DNA from: Sporosarcina thermotolerans
GTDB taxonomy: Bacteria; Bacillota; Bacilli; Bacillales_A; Planococcaceae
Assembly: GCF_030067815.1 (NCBI RefSeq)
Contig: NZ_CP125968.1
Coordinates: 2,596,001-2,660,000 of the forward strand
Length of the DNA stretch: 64,000 nucleotides
Direction of reading: 5' to 3'
In this document: positions 39,622 to 50,241 of the stretch, piece by piece
Layout of the letters: each line of letters opens with the position of its first letter
Position numbering within the stretch: position 1 is the stretch's first letter
Notes under the pieces: generated by a model
What the model saw: only the letters and a program-made list of their open reading frames with translations
Told to the model about the DNA's origin: nothing
The model's database searches: none
Translations under genes and position numbers: made by a program

Positions 39622-39658
39622 AGAAAAAAAAGGTCAATCCCCAATGGATTGACCTTTT
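39622..39658 (-). terminator. Terminator after spoIVB
   Basis: AAAAGGTCAATCC and GGATTGACCTTTT pair, followed on the minus strand by T8. The annotated spoIVB stop codon lies inside the stem. The gap to spo0A (39510-39620) otherwise holds a short GGAAGGCGGCG stretch reminiscent of one arm of the palindromic repeat family. Confidence 0.85.
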
Positions 39659-40632
39659 AAAATGGAATACTTTCCTTCGCCGTCACGCATTGTCACTAAG
39701 AATAAACCGGCACCTTTCTTTGGTTCATCCACAAACATATGCGTTATGGCACCAACAAACTTTCCATTTTGGATAACGGGACTTCCACTCATCCCCTGCA
39801 AAATTCCACCCGTTGCTTCTAACAAGACAGGATCCGTTAGAATGAACTGGAATTGTTCTTCTTCAATATGCGTAATTCGGATGGAGAATGTCTCGACTTC
39901 AGTCCCTTTTACGGTTGTAAAAATTTCCGCTGCCCCAGTCTTTAATTCCGTGGGCTGCATGATTTCAAGCGGCTCGGATAAAACTTTCTTATAGGCAGCA
40001 TTCCAGTTGCCGAAAATTCCATATACGCCATTTGTTTTAATTGTGCCAAGGTAATCTTCACCATCTATGATGGAAGATATCTTGTAACCCGGAGTGCCTG
40101 GTATACTTTTCTTAATCTGCTCAATTTCAGAGAGGTAAATCGCGCCTTTTTTGAATGATGGTGGTGATTTTAAGGAACTATCGACAATCTGATGGCCGAG
40201 GGCGCCATATGTTCCACTATTCGGGTCAACATATGTTAAAGTTCCTGTTCCCTCTGTTCGGTCTTTGAGGAATGGCAGGAGACGTTTTACCGCATCCCTA
40301 TCCGCAAGTATTTCAATCGGTGTTCCTTTCCGATTGATATTCATGTGGATTCGATCTTTTTTTGCCTTGCCGACGACTTTTTCAAAGTCCCTCAGATTAA
40401 CGACAGGTATCCCCTCCATTTTGATAATGGAATCGCCTGCCTTCAACCAATAATCTTCCTGAACGAGTACGTCATTCGTAATATAAACACCGGACAAATC
40501 CATTTGAATACCAATGGAATGTCCCATTGGAATGACATGATCTCTTGAAGTTGCCGATACTTTCTCGTGGAAAGGCAGTAATAACAAAAGCGTGGCAAAC
40601 GAAACGGACAACAGTCGCCTACTCCATCCCAT
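39634..40632 (-). CDS. spoIVB: SpoIVB signalling serine peptidase
   Basis: Forespore-made protease that enters the intermembrane space and triggers sigma-K processing by cleaving SpoIVFA. 332 residues here, shorter than the about 425 of Bacillus subtilis. It has an N-terminal membrane anchor (about 7-20), a PDZ domain (VLVQEDYWLKAGDSIIKMEG) and an S55 peptidase domain with LGHQIVD (catalytic His) and GILQGMSGSPVIQNG (catalytic Ser). The last 25 residues (LFLVTMRDGEGKYS...) differ from the usual ending and run into the terminator stem, so an indel near 39700 may have changed the C-terminus. GAGGAGGTGAACC precedes ATG 40632. Confidence 0.9.
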   Translation of the reverse strand: MGWSRRLLSVSFATLLLLLPFHEKVSATSRDHVIPMGHSIGIQMDLSGVYITNDVLVQEDYWLKAGDSIIKMEGIPVVNLRDFEKVVGKAKKDRIHMNINRKGTPIEILADRDAVKRLLPFLKDRTEGTGTLTYVDPNSGTYGALGHQIVDSSLKSPPSFKKGAIYLSEIEQIKKSIPGTPGYKISSIIDGEDYLGTIKTNGVYGIFGNWNAAYKKVLSEPLEIMQPTELKTGAAEIFTTVKGTEVETFSIRITHIEEEQFQFILTDPVLLEATGGILQGMSGSPVIQNGKFVGAITHMFVDEPKKGAGLFLVTMRDGEGKYSILKGQSIGD

Positions 40633-40703
40633 GGTTCACCTCCTCAGCTGAAAGATACTATTGGTATGTCCGTTCTGACGGAACTTATGAAAGGGTAAAA
40701 CAA

Positions 40704-40731
40704 GAAAAAACGCATACATTAAGTATGCGTA
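40704..40731 (-). terminator. Terminator after recN
   Basis: ACGCATAC and GTATGCGT pair around TTAAT and are followed by T6 on the minus strand. Confidence 0.88.
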
Positions 40732-40768
40732 AATAATCGTTTCCTATAATGTTTTTTATTGTTAAATA

Positions 40769-42466
40769 TCAATGAAATGTAGCTTTTCTTGTTTCAGCCA
40801 TTGAAAGTAGCTCTTCCGCATGCTGTAAAGTTAACGAAGTAATTTCGGCTCCGGAAAGCATCCTCGATAATTCCTTCGTTCGCTCTATTTCAAATATTTC
40901 AGCAACGGCTGTTGTTGTCCGATTATCAGTTACTTCTTTTTTAATAAGAAGATGATGATCGGCCATTGCCGCCACTTGTGGAAGATGGGAAATGCAAAGC
41001 ACTTGGGAATTTACTGCAATCATGGAAATTTTGTCAGCGATTGCCTGTGCGACCCGTCCACTTACACCAGTATCTACCTCATCAAAAATAATTGAAGTAA
41101 TTCCTTGATGTTTTGAAAAAATTGTTTTTAACGCCAACATAATCCGTGATAGTTCACCGCCGGACGCTATTTTAACAAGTTGTTTTAATGGCTCACCGAC
41201 ATTTGTTGAAATTAGGAAAACAATATCATCAATTCCGTTACTGTCAAATACATTTGCTGGTTTTCTTGTAACAGAAACCTTAAAATCGGATTTTTCCATA
41301 TGTAGTTCTTTTAATTGCTGCATAATCGCTTTTTCCAACACACTAGCAGATTTCTTCCTTATTATGGATAACTCGTTTGCTTCGATCTCCAAGTCCTTTT
41401 TTAACTGATCAAGCTTTTCTTGTTCTTCCACAATACGCGCATCTCGATTCAGCAACTGATCCAGCTCATCAGAAATCTTTTCCCGATAAATTAGGATATC
41501 CTCTATCGTTGTACCATATTTTCTTTTTAATGATAGAAGCAAAGCAAGACGGTCTTCTACAAAAGATAACCTCATAGGGTCGAATTCCATACTGTCAATT
41601 ATACTTTTAAGCTCATGAGATACATCCTGAAGGGAATAGAAACATGACGAAATGATTTCAGCCTGTGAAGAAAGCTCTTTATCAATTGAAGCGGCATCTT
41701 CCAGATCGCTCATTGCCGATCCAACCCAATCCAAAGCGTGATTATCTCCGCCAATGGATTCAAATGCAGTATTCAACCGTTCGAAAAGCCGATTAAAATG
41801 TTGGAGTTTTAGCTTTTCCTCCTCAAGTTCTTCCTCTTCACCAACCTGTAGACCTGCTGCATCAATCTCTTTTAACTGGAAAGAATAAAGGTCTATACGC
41901 TGTGCAACCTGTTGTTCATTCTCATTAGCTGTTTCAAGTCTTCGCTTTAGTTTTACATAACGTTCATAAATATCATGGTAATTTTTATGGGCTTCAAATA
42001 AGGGCTGTCCTGCAAATTGATCAAGCAGGTGAATATGCCTTCTCTCATGCATAAGTTCCTGATTATCATGTTGGCCATGGATATCGATTAACTGAGAACC
42101 TATTTCACGTAAACTTGCAATAGTCACAAGCTTGCCATTAACCCTGCAAGACGTCTTACCATTTGAATTGATATCGCGCCTAAGTATAATATTGCCATCC
42201 TCGAAATCTATTCCAAAGTCATTTAACTTTTCAAAAACAGGATGATTTTCTTCTTCGATGATGAACATGCCTTCCAACTCCGCTTTATTTGCACCATGGC
42301 GAATAAATTCTTGGGAACCTCTTCCCCCGACTAGAAGCTGAATTGCATCAATAATTATAGACTTTCCGGCACCTGTTTCACCTGTTAAAACAGTTAAACC
42401 TTCTTCAAACGATACTTCAAGTTGTTCGATAATAGCGAAATTACGAATGGATAGTTCACTTAACAT
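40769..42466 (-). CDS. recN: DNA repair protein RecN
   Basis: SMC-like ATPase that gathers at double-strand breaks and assists recombination. 565 residues: Walker A TGETGAGKSIIIDAI near residue 28, a DIHGQHDNQELM Q-loop region, a central coiled coil (about 150-360), the ABC signature ASGGELSRIMLAL, Walker B SIIFDEVDTGVSGRVA and the H-loop CISHLPQVAAMADHH. Together with argR, tlyA, dxs and ispA it forms the usual Bacillales block. Confidence 0.96.
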   Translation of the reverse strand: MLSELSIRNFAIIEQLEVSFEEGLTVLTGETGAGKSIIIDAIQLLVGGRGSQEFIRHGANKAELEGMFIIEEENHPVFEKLNDFGIDFEDGNIILRRDINSNGKTSCRVNGKLVTIASLREIGSQLIDIHGQHDNQELMHERRHIHLLDQFAGQPLFEAHKNYHDIYERYVKLKRRLETANENEQQVAQRIDLYSFQLKEIDAAGLQVGEEEELEEEKLKLQHFNRLFERLNTAFESIGGDNHALDWVGSAMSDLEDAASIDKELSSQAEIISSCFYSLQDVSHELKSIIDSMEFDPMRLSFVEDRLALLLSLKRKYGTTIEDILIYREKISDELDQLLNRDARIVEEQEKLDQLKKDLEIEANELSIIRKKSASVLEKAIMQQLKELHMEKSDFKVSVTRKPANVFDSNGIDDIVFLISTNVGEPLKQLVKIASGGELSRIMLALKTIFSKHQGITSIIFDEVDTGVSGRVAQAIADKISMIAVNSQVLCISHLPQVAAMADHHLLIKKEVTDNRTTTAVAEIFEIERTKELSRMLSGAEITSLTLQHAEELLSMAETRKATFH

Positions 42467-42499
42467 GTAAATACGAGCCTCCTTTATTGAAAATCAGGC

Positions 42500-42949
42500 T
42501 TATATTAGTGCTAATAACCTGGACTTCACTTCAATAGTTAGCGACTCATCCCTGCAAATAATCATGCAAGTATCATCCCCACAAATAGTTCCAAGCATTT
42601 CATCCCAGCCTAAATTATCGATAAGGGAACCTACAGCATGGGCGTTTCCTGGCAAGGTTTTCAGAATGATAAAATGACTTGCGCTATCCACACTGACGAA
42701 TGCGTCGTTTAACATCCGTCCAAGTTTTTCTTCGGTATTGAACTTATTGACAGTCGGGATATTATATTTGTAACGGCCGTCAGGAAGAGGGACTTTAATA
42801 AGATGTAATTCCTTAATATCACGGGATACTGTCGCCTGTGTAACATCCACACCCGAACTTTTTAACATATCAACAAGTTGATCCTGAGTTTCCACTTCAT
42901 TATTGGTGATAATCTCACGAATCCGTAAATGCCGTTGTCCCTTATTCAT
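42500..42949 (-). CDS. argR: Arginine repressor
   Basis: Hexameric repressor/activator of arginine synthesis and breakdown genes. 149 residues: winged helix-turn-helix with [17 protein letters not shown], hinge, and C-terminal arginine-binding domain with [28 protein letters not shown] (GTICGDDT binds arginine). ATG 42949 is preferred; GGAG lies about 9 bases before it. Located between tlyA and recN as ahrC is in Bacillus subtilis. Confidence 0.95.
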   Translation of the reverse strand: MNKGQRHLRIREIITNNEVETQDQLVDMLKSSGVDVTQATVSRDIKELHLIKVPLPDGRYKYNIPTVNKFNTEEKLGRMLNDAFVSVDSASHFIILKTLPGNAHAVGSLIDNLGWDEMLGTICGDDTCMIICRDESLTIEVKSRLLALI

Positions 42950-42983
42950 TTCAATCACTCCATTGCTTAATTATCACTGTAAG

Positions 42984-43805
42984 TTACTGAAAGGCTTTAT
43001 GCGCCTCGTCGATCAATGATTCAAATTCAGATTGAGCGTAAGTTATAGCCGGCTCACTTACCGATTTTAAATGGTAAAGGAATTCAATGTTCCCTTCTCC
43101 ACCAGTAACTGGTGAATATGAGATGCCTTGAAGTAAAAAACCCTCCCGTAAGGAAGCCTCCGCAATTTTCTGCAGTACTTCCAAATGCACGGATTTGTCC
43201 CTAACAATTCCCTTTTTCCCTACTTTGTCCTTTCCTGCTTCGAACTGTGGTTTAACAAGTGCAACTACATCTCCGCCGTGAGCAAGAATTTGTTTTAATG
43301 GAGGTAGGATTAATTTCAAAGAGATGAATGAAACATCAATGGTCGCGACTTCTGGAACACCGTCTTTAAACAGTTCAGGAGTAGCATGCCTGAAGTTTGT
43401 TTTCTCCATTACCGTAACCCGATCATCACTTCGTATCTTCCAGGCAAGCTGATTGGTGCCCACGTCTAAAGCATAACAATGCTTAGCTCCATTCTGAAGT
43501 GCGCAGTCGGTAAATCCGCCGGTGGATGAACCGATGTCCAAAACGATTTTACCATCAACGGTCATATCAAATAATTCCAAAGCCTTTTCCAGTTTCAAAC
43601 CGCCACGGCTTACATATTTCAAAACCGCCCCTTTTACGATTAAAGGGGCGTCAATCTTAATCTTTTCTCCAGGTTTATCCAACCTTGTTTCGGCAGAGAA
43701 TACGATTCCCGCCATTATCGAGCGTTTCGCTTGTTCCCTTGTTTCCACTAACCCTCTTTGGACAAGCAGGATATCGACCCGCTCCTTCTGTTGGCCGTTT
43801 GTCAT
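42984..43805 (-). CDS. tlyA: rRNA 2'-O-methyltransferase TlyA (YqxC)
   Basis: 273 residues: an N-terminal S4 RNA-binding domain ([25 protein letters not shown]) and a C-terminal FtsJ-like methyltransferase domain with [20 protein letters not shown] (AdoMet-binding) and KPQFEAG. Family members methylate 16S/23S rRNA cytidines and are often labelled hemolysin. The start overlaps the dxs stop by 4 bases (ATGA-type), so it is cotranslated with dxs. Confidence 0.92.
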   Translation of the reverse strand: MTNGQQKERVDILLVQRGLVETREQAKRSIMAGIVFSAETRLDKPGEKIKIDAPLIVKGAVLKYVSRGGLKLEKALELFDMTVDGKIVLDIGSSTGGFTDCALQNGAKHCYALDVGTNQLAWKIRSDDRVTVMEKTNFRHATPELFKDGVPEVATIDVSFISLKLILPPLKQILAHGGDVVALVKPQFEAGKDKVGKKGIVRDKSVHLEVLQKIAEASLREGFLLQGISYSPVTGGEGNIEFLYHLKSVSEPAITYAQSEFESLIDEAHKAFQ

Positions 43806-45711
43806 ACAATTTCCCTCGCAACACTAGTCTTGGCAACTGATTTTTCCATAGTTTTCACAACGTTTTCGCAAGTCAAGTCTATTTCCTCGAGCAATCTATC
43901 AACACTTCCGTGCTCGATGAATTCGTCAGGAATGCCTAACCTATTAATCGAAATATGCCCCATTGATACATCATGTGCATATTCAAGAACAGCGCTTCCA
44001 AATCCACCTGCCAATACGGCCTCTTCAACCGTAATGATTGGTTTCCCATCCTTAAATATCTCATCAAGCATTTCTGTGTCAAGGGGTTTGATGAACCTTG
44101 CATTTACCACTTTTACTTCAATGCCTTTTTTAGAAAGTGTTTCAGCCGCCTCGATAGCCATTGGAATCGTTGTTCCGAATGTCAAAATTGTCCCGTCTGC
44201 ACCTTCACGAAGTACTTCCCATGTCCCGATTGGAATGGTTTTCAGTTTTTCATCCATTACGACTCCAAGTCCATTGCCTCGCGGATAGCGCATTGCAATC
44301 GGACCATCATCATAACTTAATGCAGTCTTCACCATATGCTGACCTTCGTTTTCATCTTTCGGCATCATAATAACAATGTTTGGCATATGCCGTAAAAACG
44401 CAATATCGAATACGCCCTGATGGGTTTCTCCGTCAGCTCCTACAAGTCCCGCACGATCAATTCCAATGAATACATTTAGTTTTTGACGAGTTATATCATG
44501 TAAAACTTGGTCGTATGCTCGTTGCAAGAATGTCGAATAAATTGCCAAAAACGGCTTCATACCTTGGGTTGCCAGGCCTGCTGCCATTGTTGCAGCATGC
44601 TGTTCCGCAATACCAACATCAAAGAAGCGTTCCGGGAATTCAGCTGCGAACGATTCGAGTTTCGAACCTACAGGCATCGCAGGTGTGATAGCTGCCACAC
44701 GTTTATCCTCTCGAGCAATCTTCCTAACCGTTTCAGAAACAGTCCACTCCAAGATGGTGCAGTTGTCGGTGATTTCACAAAATCTCCTGTTTCAATCTTA
44801 TATGGGCCAGTTCCATGCCACGTTCCGATTTTATCGTCCTCGGCAGGTCTAAATCCCTTACCCTTTTTCGTAATTACATGAAGGAGGACTGGACCATCCA
44901 TTTTTTTAGCGTATTGGATGTTTCGTTCCAAATCAGTAAAGTCATGTCCGTCGATTGGACCAAGATAAGTAAATCCAAGCTCCTCAAAAAACACTCCTGA
45001 TACGAGCAAATATTTCAAGCTATCTTTCACTCGTTCAGCAGCGGCTGCAACCTTCCCGCCAACAGCTGGAATTCTTTTGAGAAGATATTCAAGTTCATCC
45101 TTGGCACTGTTATACTTCCCAGCTGTCCTCAATTTTCCAAGTACAGCGTGAAGTGCACCTACGTTAGGCGCAATTGACATTTCGTTGTCATTTAGGACAA
45201 CAATCATATTCGTTTTAAGATGGCCAATATGATTTAAGGCTTCTAAGGCCATACCGCCTGTCAATGCCCCATCTCCTATGACCGGTACAACATAGTTCGA
45301 GCCGCTTTGCATATCCCTTGCGGCTGCCATACCCATCGCTGCGGAAAGTGATGTTGAGCTATGGCCTGTTTCCCATACATCATGTGCGCTTTCGGACATT
45401 TTCGGGAACCCGCATAATCCCTTATATTGACGTAATGTATCAAATTGTCCCGCTCGGCCTGTTAATATCTTATGCACATACGCTTGATGTCCAACATCCC
45501 AGATAATCTTATCTTGAGGGCTATCAAACAGTTTATGCAATGCGATTGTCAATTCAACAACGCCTAAATTCGGTCCAATATGACCACCCGTCGTCGACAG
45601 GTTATGAATAAGGAATTTCCGAATTTCCTTTGCCAATTCCGTCATTTGTTCTTTATTAAATTTTTTCAAGAACGACGGATTCGCTATTTGAGTGAGATCC
45701 ACTACTATCAC
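43802..45711 (-). CDS. dxs: 1-deoxy-D-xylulose-5-phosphate synthase (one apparent indel)
   Basis: First enzyme of the MEP isoprenoid pathway; condenses pyruvate and glyceraldehyde-3-phosphate with thiamine diphosphate. About 636 residues after repair. Motifs: [36 protein letters not shown], thiamine motif [18 protein letters not shown] ending in NDNEMSI, and in the second half [19 protein letters not shown] (catalytic Glu) and [18 protein letters not shown]. The break near 44744 joins APSWSG to [13 protein letters not shown]. The gene is essential in organisms that rely on this pathway, so the shift is almost surely an error. Confidence 0.94.
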
Positions 45712-45831
45712 ACACCTTCATAATTTGATTGCCACGTTTGCGTCAGTAATGTTTTCATTATATCAAGAAGGCTCTTCAATAGAAACTTTTTGGCGAAAAT
45801 CAGCATAACAGGCTATTTTAACTTTTAACGG

Positions 45832-46719
45832 TCAAGCATTTCTTTGCACGATATAGTCGGCGAAATGTTTTAACATAGAGTTTTCCTTTTTTATAAAGGA
45901 AAGGCACTCAATTGCGTCTTGGTGATATTTTTCAAGTTGTTGCTTAGCACCCTCAAGACCAAGAAGCGATGGATAAGTAGACTTATCACTTGCAGTATCA
46001 CTGTTTGCAGTTTTACCAAGCTGCTCGGTAGTTGAAGTGACGTCAAGAATATCATCTTGGATTTGAAAAGCCAGCCCAATGTTTGTCGCATATTCCCGGA
46101 GTTGGTTCAACTCCTCTTCATCCGCACCAGCAAGAATTGCACCAGCTTCAATACAGAATGATAATAATGCGCCCGTCTTATTTCGGTGCACTTCTTCAAG
46201 CTCATCAAGCGTCAAAGTTGAGCTTTCGCCTTCCATATCGAGTATTTGGCCACCAACCATTCCATCTGCACCTGAAGCATTGGCAAGTAGAGCAATTAGT
46301 TTAACCACCTTTTCAGGACTTGTATGTTGTAAAGACGCTAAAATCCCAAAAGCAACCGTTTGCAAGGCATCACCAGCAAGGACTGCTGTAGCTTCCCCAT
46401 ACACTTTGTGATTCGTAGGTTTACCTCTTCTGAAATCGTCATCATCCATGCAAGGTAAGTCGTCATGAATAAGGGAATATGTATGAATAAGTTCGGCTGC
46501 ACAAGCAACTTTCAGAGCATCTTCCGAAGTAGTCTTTCCGAAATCGGCCAAAACCGCAAGGACAAGGAGTGGTCTTATCCGTTTTCCGCCAGCATTGACA
46601 GAATAAAGCATCGAGTCTTTCAAATTGATCGGAGAATTTTTCGATTGGATTAATTGATTCATCTCCGCATCAATCAGGGGTGTCTTTTCTGAGATAAATT
46701 GTTGTAAATAGTTATTCAT
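45832..46719 (-). CDS. ispA: Farnesyl diphosphate synthase
   Basis: Chain-elongating prenyltransferase making C15 farnesyl diphosphate. About 295 residues. First Asp-rich motif LIHDDLPCMDDDDFRRG and second QIQDDILDVTS, plus GGKRIRPLL for substrate phosphate binding. ATG 46719 (MNNYLQQFISEK) follows AAAGGA and overlaps the end of xseB by 8 bases; the longer frame into xseB is not homologous. Confidence 0.94.
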   Translation of the reverse strand: MNNYLQQFISEKTPLIDAEMNQLIQSKNSPINLKDSMLYSVNAGGKRIRPLLVLAVLADFGKTTSEDALKVACAAELIHTYSLIHDDLPCMDDDDFRRGKPTNHKVYGEATAVLAGDALQTVAFGILASLQHTSPEKVVKLIALLANASGADGMVGGQILDMEGESSTLTLDELEEVHRNKTGALLSFCIEAGAILAGADEEELNQLREYATNIGLAFQIQDDILDVTSTTEQLGKTANSDTASDKSTYPSLLGLEGAKQQLEKYHQDAIECLSFIKKENSMLKHFADYIVQRNA

Positions 46720-46954
46720 CGGAATCTTGTCCTTTCGCCGGATTGAACGAAGTAGGCTTCCCTTCTTTATCAATTATAGTAATTAGCTGCTCTTCAGCAT
46801 CCTGCAATTTCCCATGGCAATATGCAGATAGCTCCATTCCCTTTTTATAAAGTGTAATGGCATCTTCCAAGGGAACATCACCTGATTCCAACTTTTGAAC
46901 GATATCTTCCAATTTAGACATCGCCTCTTCAAATCGGAGTGTTTCATTGCTCAT
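46712..46954 (-). CDS. xseB: Exodeoxyribonuclease VII small subunit
   Basis: 80 residues, all helical: RFEEAMSKLEDIVQKLESGD then VPLEDAITLYKKGMEL is the family core. It binds XseA in many copies and is needed for activity. The start overlaps the xseA stop by 11 bases. Confidence 0.94.
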   Translation of the reverse strand: MSNETLRFEEAMSKLEDIVQKLESGDVPLEDAITLYKKGMELSAYCHGKLQDAEEQLITIIDKEGKPTSFNPAKGQDSDE

Positions 46955-48311
46955 TTGAATCTTCCTCCTTGTCCTTCATCTTGATTGACTTGATGTCCGC
47001 CTCTACCGTTCCATCTGGCAGCCGGACTTGTACAGTTGAACCCACTTTAAGGCTATTAACTGAATTGACGACATTTCCCTCTTTATAAACAATTGAAAAA
47101 CCGCGTTCCATGACGTCCAAAGGGTTTAGGGCCCTTAACATTCTGATGATGGAATTGAAATTATCCTGATTCTTGCACATATCGCTTTGAATTGAACGTG
47201 TCATTCTTTCAACTAACAAGTCCATATTTCTGCTTTCCTCTTTTATTCGCTGCAGTGGTGAATAATATGAAAGCATTCTATCCAATCGCTCATGGTTGTG
47301 CTTACGATTCGCAGTTATGTCATTTTTGTTTCTTAGTAACCTGTCGTCCAAGTTAGCCATTTTTTCAGTGAAAGGACGATAAAGTCTCTCTGGGAATTGT
47401 AACGGGTATGATTGCTGAGTAGTTGTCAGTCGTTTACGTTCATGTTTAATTTGATGTGAAAATGACCTATAAATTGAACGTTTCCGATCCAATATCCTTT
47501 CAAACAATTCCTCACGCGAAGGGACGGCTAATTCAGCCGCTGCGGTAGGAGTCGGGGCTCTCATGTCAGCGACAAAATCCGCAATTGTCGTATCCGTCTC
47601 ATGACCAACTGCACTAATAATTGGTATGCGACATGAAAAGATCGCCCTCGCTACTATCTCTTCATTAAATGCCCATAAATCCTCTATAGAGCCACCACCA
47701 CGACCTATGATCAGTACATCTACTGAACCATAAGACTCTGCTGAACTGATTGCCTTGACAATAGAGGGCGCAGCTTGAGGACCTTGCACGATAGCAGGGA
47801 ATAAACAGATCTCCGCCAAAGGATAACGTCGTTGTATGGTGGAGCAGATATCCCGAATTGCAGCCCCAGATTGTGCAGTAATTACACCAATTCGCCTTGG
47901 AAGTGAAGGTAATCTTTGCTTCCATCTTTCGTCGAAAAGTCCTTCTTTTGCTAACGCTTTCTTTAGTTGCTCGAATGCAAGGTAAAGAGCACCGACACCA
48001 TCAGGTTGCATAGATTGAACGTAAAGTTGATATTGGCCACTTGATTCGAAAACATTCACGTCACCAGTAATAAGGACGTTCATCCCTTCTTCAGGTTTGA
48101 ATTTTAGTGAATTTGCTGCAGAACGGAACATGGCGGATTGTATCCTGCTTTTATCATCCTTTAATGTAAAATAAATATGCCCACTTGGATGAATCTTAAC
48201 ATTGGATAATTCGCCTTTTACGAAAACATTCCTAAGGTAAGGATCCGCCTCGAATTTCCGTTTTATGTATTTTGTTAATGTAAATACAGAGAGATAGGGA
48301 TTTTCAGTCAT
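46944..48311 (-). CDS. xseA: Exodeoxyribonuclease VII large subunit
   Basis: 455 residues. N-terminal OB-fold (YLSVFTLTKYIKRKFEADPY), the catalytic region GVITAQSGAAIRDICSTI and IIGRGGGSIEDLWAFNEE, PIISAVGHETDTTIADFVAD with RAPTPTAAAE, then a long coiled coil that collects XseB. ATG 48311 has GGAGGTG upstream. It heads the xseA-xseB-ispA-dxs-tlyA-argR-recN series. Confidence 0.95.
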   Translation of the reverse strand: MTENPYLSVFTLTKYIKRKFEADPYLRNVFVKGELSNVKIHPSGHIYFTLKDDKSRIQSAMFRSAANSLKFKPEEGMNVLITGDVNVFESSGQYQLYVQSMQPDGVGALYLAFEQLKKALAKEGLFDERWKQRLPSLPRRIGVITAQSGAAIRDICSTIQRRYPLAEICLFPAIVQGPQAAPSIVKAISSAESYGSVDVLIIGRGGGSIEDLWAFNEEIVARAIFSCRIPIISAVGHETDTTIADFVADMRAPTPTAAAELAVPSREELFERILDRKRSIYRSFSHQIKHERKRLTTTQQSYPLQFPERLYRPFTEKMANLDDRLLRNKNDITANRKHNHERLDRMLSYYSPLQRIKEESRNMDLLVERMTRSIQSDMCKNQDNFNSIIRMLRALNPLDVMERGFSIVYKEGNVVNSVNSLKVGSTVQVRLPDGTVEADIKSIKMKDKEEDSNEQ

Positions 48312-48339
48312 CTTTTCACCTCCAGTTCACCGACGATAT

Positions 48340-48371
48340 AAACGCTGTCTTTCCTGCGAAAAACAGCGTCC
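48340..48371 (-). terminator. Possible weak terminator after folD
   Basis: ACGCTGT and ACAGCGT form a 7-bp stem with a 14-base loop; the trailing T-run is short (TTTATAT), so it may only attenuate transcription into xseA. Confidence 0.4.
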
Positions 48372-48414
48372 AGACACCATTACTTTATAAGTATTTTAAT
48401 TGCTTCACGCATCT

Positions 48415-49290
48415 TCAAACCTGAAGATTACTCATCTTCTTTTCACTTGCAATTTCCGCGCTTTGAAGTGTGTTTTTCAAAAGCATTGTAATCGTCATCG
48501 GACCTACTCCACCAGGTACAGGGGTAATAGCGGAAGCTACCTCTTTCGCTTTTTCAAAATCTACATCTCCGCATAATTTACCATTCTCATCTCGGTTCAT
48601 ACCTACGTCAATGACAACCGAACCTTCTTTAATATGCTCGTCCGTGACAAATTTAGCGCGGCCGATAGCAACAATGAGAATATCCGCTTGTTTTGTGTAG
48701 GACGCAAGATCCTTCGTTTTCGAATGGCAATATGTGACCGTTGCATCTTTTTGAAGCAGCAATTGTCCCATCGGTTTGCCGACTATATTACTTCTTCCAA
48801 TAACGACTACATGTTTTCCTGCAATTTCAACACCAGTACGCTCAAGCATTTCCATAATCCCATGGGGCGTGCATGGAAGGTATGCCACTTGTCCAATCAT
48901 CATTTTACCGACATTTTGAGGGTGGAAACCATCTACATCCTTATTAGGGTCTATCTTTTGGATGACTAAATCTTCATTGATATGTTCTGGTAAAGGCAAT
49001 TGAACTAAAATGCCATGGATGGAGTCGTCTTGATTCAACTTTTCAACTTGGTCCAAAAGTTCCTTTTCAGAAACAGTTGCCGGCAAATTGATCACTTCGG
49101 ACCTTATTCCGACTTCAGCACTTGATTTCTCTTTATTTCTAACATATGTTTTTGAAGCGGGATTTTCTCCAACGAGTATTACTGCGAGGCCCGGCGTCGT
49201 GCCAGATGATTTCAAATTGCTGACACCTTGCTTAATTTCCTCCCTGAGTTCTTTTCCGATTGCTACACCATTGATTAATTGAGCAGTCAT
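48415..49290 (-). CDS. folD: Bifunctional methylenetetrahydrofolate dehydrogenase/cyclohydrolase
   Basis: Interconverts 5,10-methylene-THF and 10-formyl-THF with NADP, feeding purine and formyl-methionine synthesis. 291 residues: [18 protein letters not shown] carries the catalytic Yxxx[39 protein letters not shown] and [21 protein letters not shown] 49290 overlaps the nusB stop as ATGA. Confidence 0.96.
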   Translation of the reverse strand: MTAQLINGVAIGKELREEIKQGVSNLKSSGTTPGLAVILVGENPASKTYVRNKEKSSAEVGIRSEVINLPATVSEKELLDQVEKLNQDDSIHGILVQLPLPEHINEDLVIQKIDPNKDVDGFHPQNVGKMMIGQVAYLPCTPHGIMEMLERTGVEIAGKHVVVIGRSNIVGKPMGQLLLQKDATVTYCHSKTKDLASYTKQADILIVAIGRAKFVTDEHIKEGSVVIDVGMNRDENGKLCGDVDFEKAKEVASAITPVPGGVGPMTITMLLKNTLQSAEIASEKKMSNLQV

Positions 49291-49694
49291 CTATTTCCCC
49301 TCCACATAAGTTTGTTATTTTTCTTCGAATTTAGATAGGACGCCATTAACAAAGCGGCCGGATTTTCATCCCCAAATTGTTTACAAAGTTCAATCGCTTC
49401 GTTTAGTACTACTCGATGTGGTACATCTACATGGTGAAGAAGTTCATAAACAGCAAGTCTGAGGACCGTTCTTTCAATTTTCGGCAACCGGTCAAGTGAC
49501 CAATTTTCAAGTTTGTCTGCGAGTACCGCATCGATTTCATCACGATATTCAGTAGTTCCTTTGACAAGTGATTCATAGAAAGGGTCGATAGGGCCATCTG
49601 TTATATACGTTATCGCTTCCTCTATTGACATTTCTGTGTTATCCAGCTGAAAAAGGGTTTGTACCGCTTTTTCACGTGCTTCTCTTCGTTTCAT
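49287..49694 (-). CDS. nusB: Transcription antitermination factor NusB
   Basis: 135 residues, all-helical RNA-binding partner of S10 (NusE) in rRNA antitermination. [16 protein letters not shown] at the N-terminus, [18 protein letters not shown] and [16 protein letters not shown] mark the family. Followed by folD with a 4-base overlap. Confidence 0.95.
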   Translation of the reverse strand: MKRREAREKAVQTLFQLDNTEMSIEEAITYITDGPIDPFYESLVKGTTEYRDEIDAVLADKLENWSLDRLPKIERTVLRLAVYELLHHVDVPHRVVLNEAIELCKQFGDENPAALLMASYLNSKKNNKLMWRGNR

Positions 49695-49773
49695 AAATTT
49701 GTCTCCTTCGCTACTATATCTCTTGGGCTATATCATAGCATATTCGGTTGATGAAGATATAGCAGGACAAGTT

Positions 49774-49805
49774 GAAAAGCACCATCCGATGGACGATGCT
49801 TTTCT
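49774..49805 (-). terminator. Terminator after the Asp23 gene
   Basis: AAAAGCATCGTCC and ATGGTGCTTTT pair around ATCGG on the minus strand (one G:T pair and one mismatch). It would end the accB-accC-yqhY unit and separate it from nusB. Confidence 0.65.
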
Positions 49806-49807
49806 TC

Positions 49808-50209
49808 TTATTCGTTATCCTCTGTTACATCAAAATCGATACCTGTTACATGGATATTTATTTCTTTAGTCTCAAGTGAAGTCATATTGAGTACGGTGTG
49901 ACGGATCTGTTTTTGAATTTCCGTAGCTACTTCAGGTATTGGGTAGCCGTATTGGACAACACAATAAACATCGACAATAAGCTTATCTTCGATCCAATCG
50001 ATCTTAACACCTTTACCATGAAATACTTTTCCGAACTTTTCTGCTACCCCTGTTGCAAAATTGCCTTTTGTTGTTGCGACACCTTCTACTTCGTTTGTAG
50101 CGATGCCAATTATTACTTCGAGGACTTCAGGAGCTAACTGGACGCGTCCTAAAACCGCGTCTCCATTTGAACTCTTTCCAGCAAATGAAGGATTTGTCTT
50201 ATCAGCCAT
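49808..50209 (-). CDS. yqhY: Asp23/Gls24 family protein (YqhY)
   Basis: 133 residues. Core GRVQLAPEVLEVIIGIATNE and VEGVATTKGN, then VYCVVQYGYPIPEVATEIQK, typical of the family. In Bacillus subtilis YqhY lies with accBC and influences acetyl-CoA carboxylase activity; the same neighbourhood here supports that role. AGGAGGAGAAGTGG precedes ATG 50209, 32 bases after accC. Confidence 0.92.
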   Translation of the reverse strand: MADKTNPSFAGKSSNGDAVLGRVQLAPEVLEVIIGIATNEVEGVATTKGNFATGVAEKFGKVFHGKGVKIDWIEDKLIVDVYCVVQYGYPIPEVATEIQKQIRHTVLNMTSLETKEINIHVTGIDFDVTEDNE

Positions 50210-50241
50210 TCCACTTCTCCTCCTACTATCTAAAATTACTT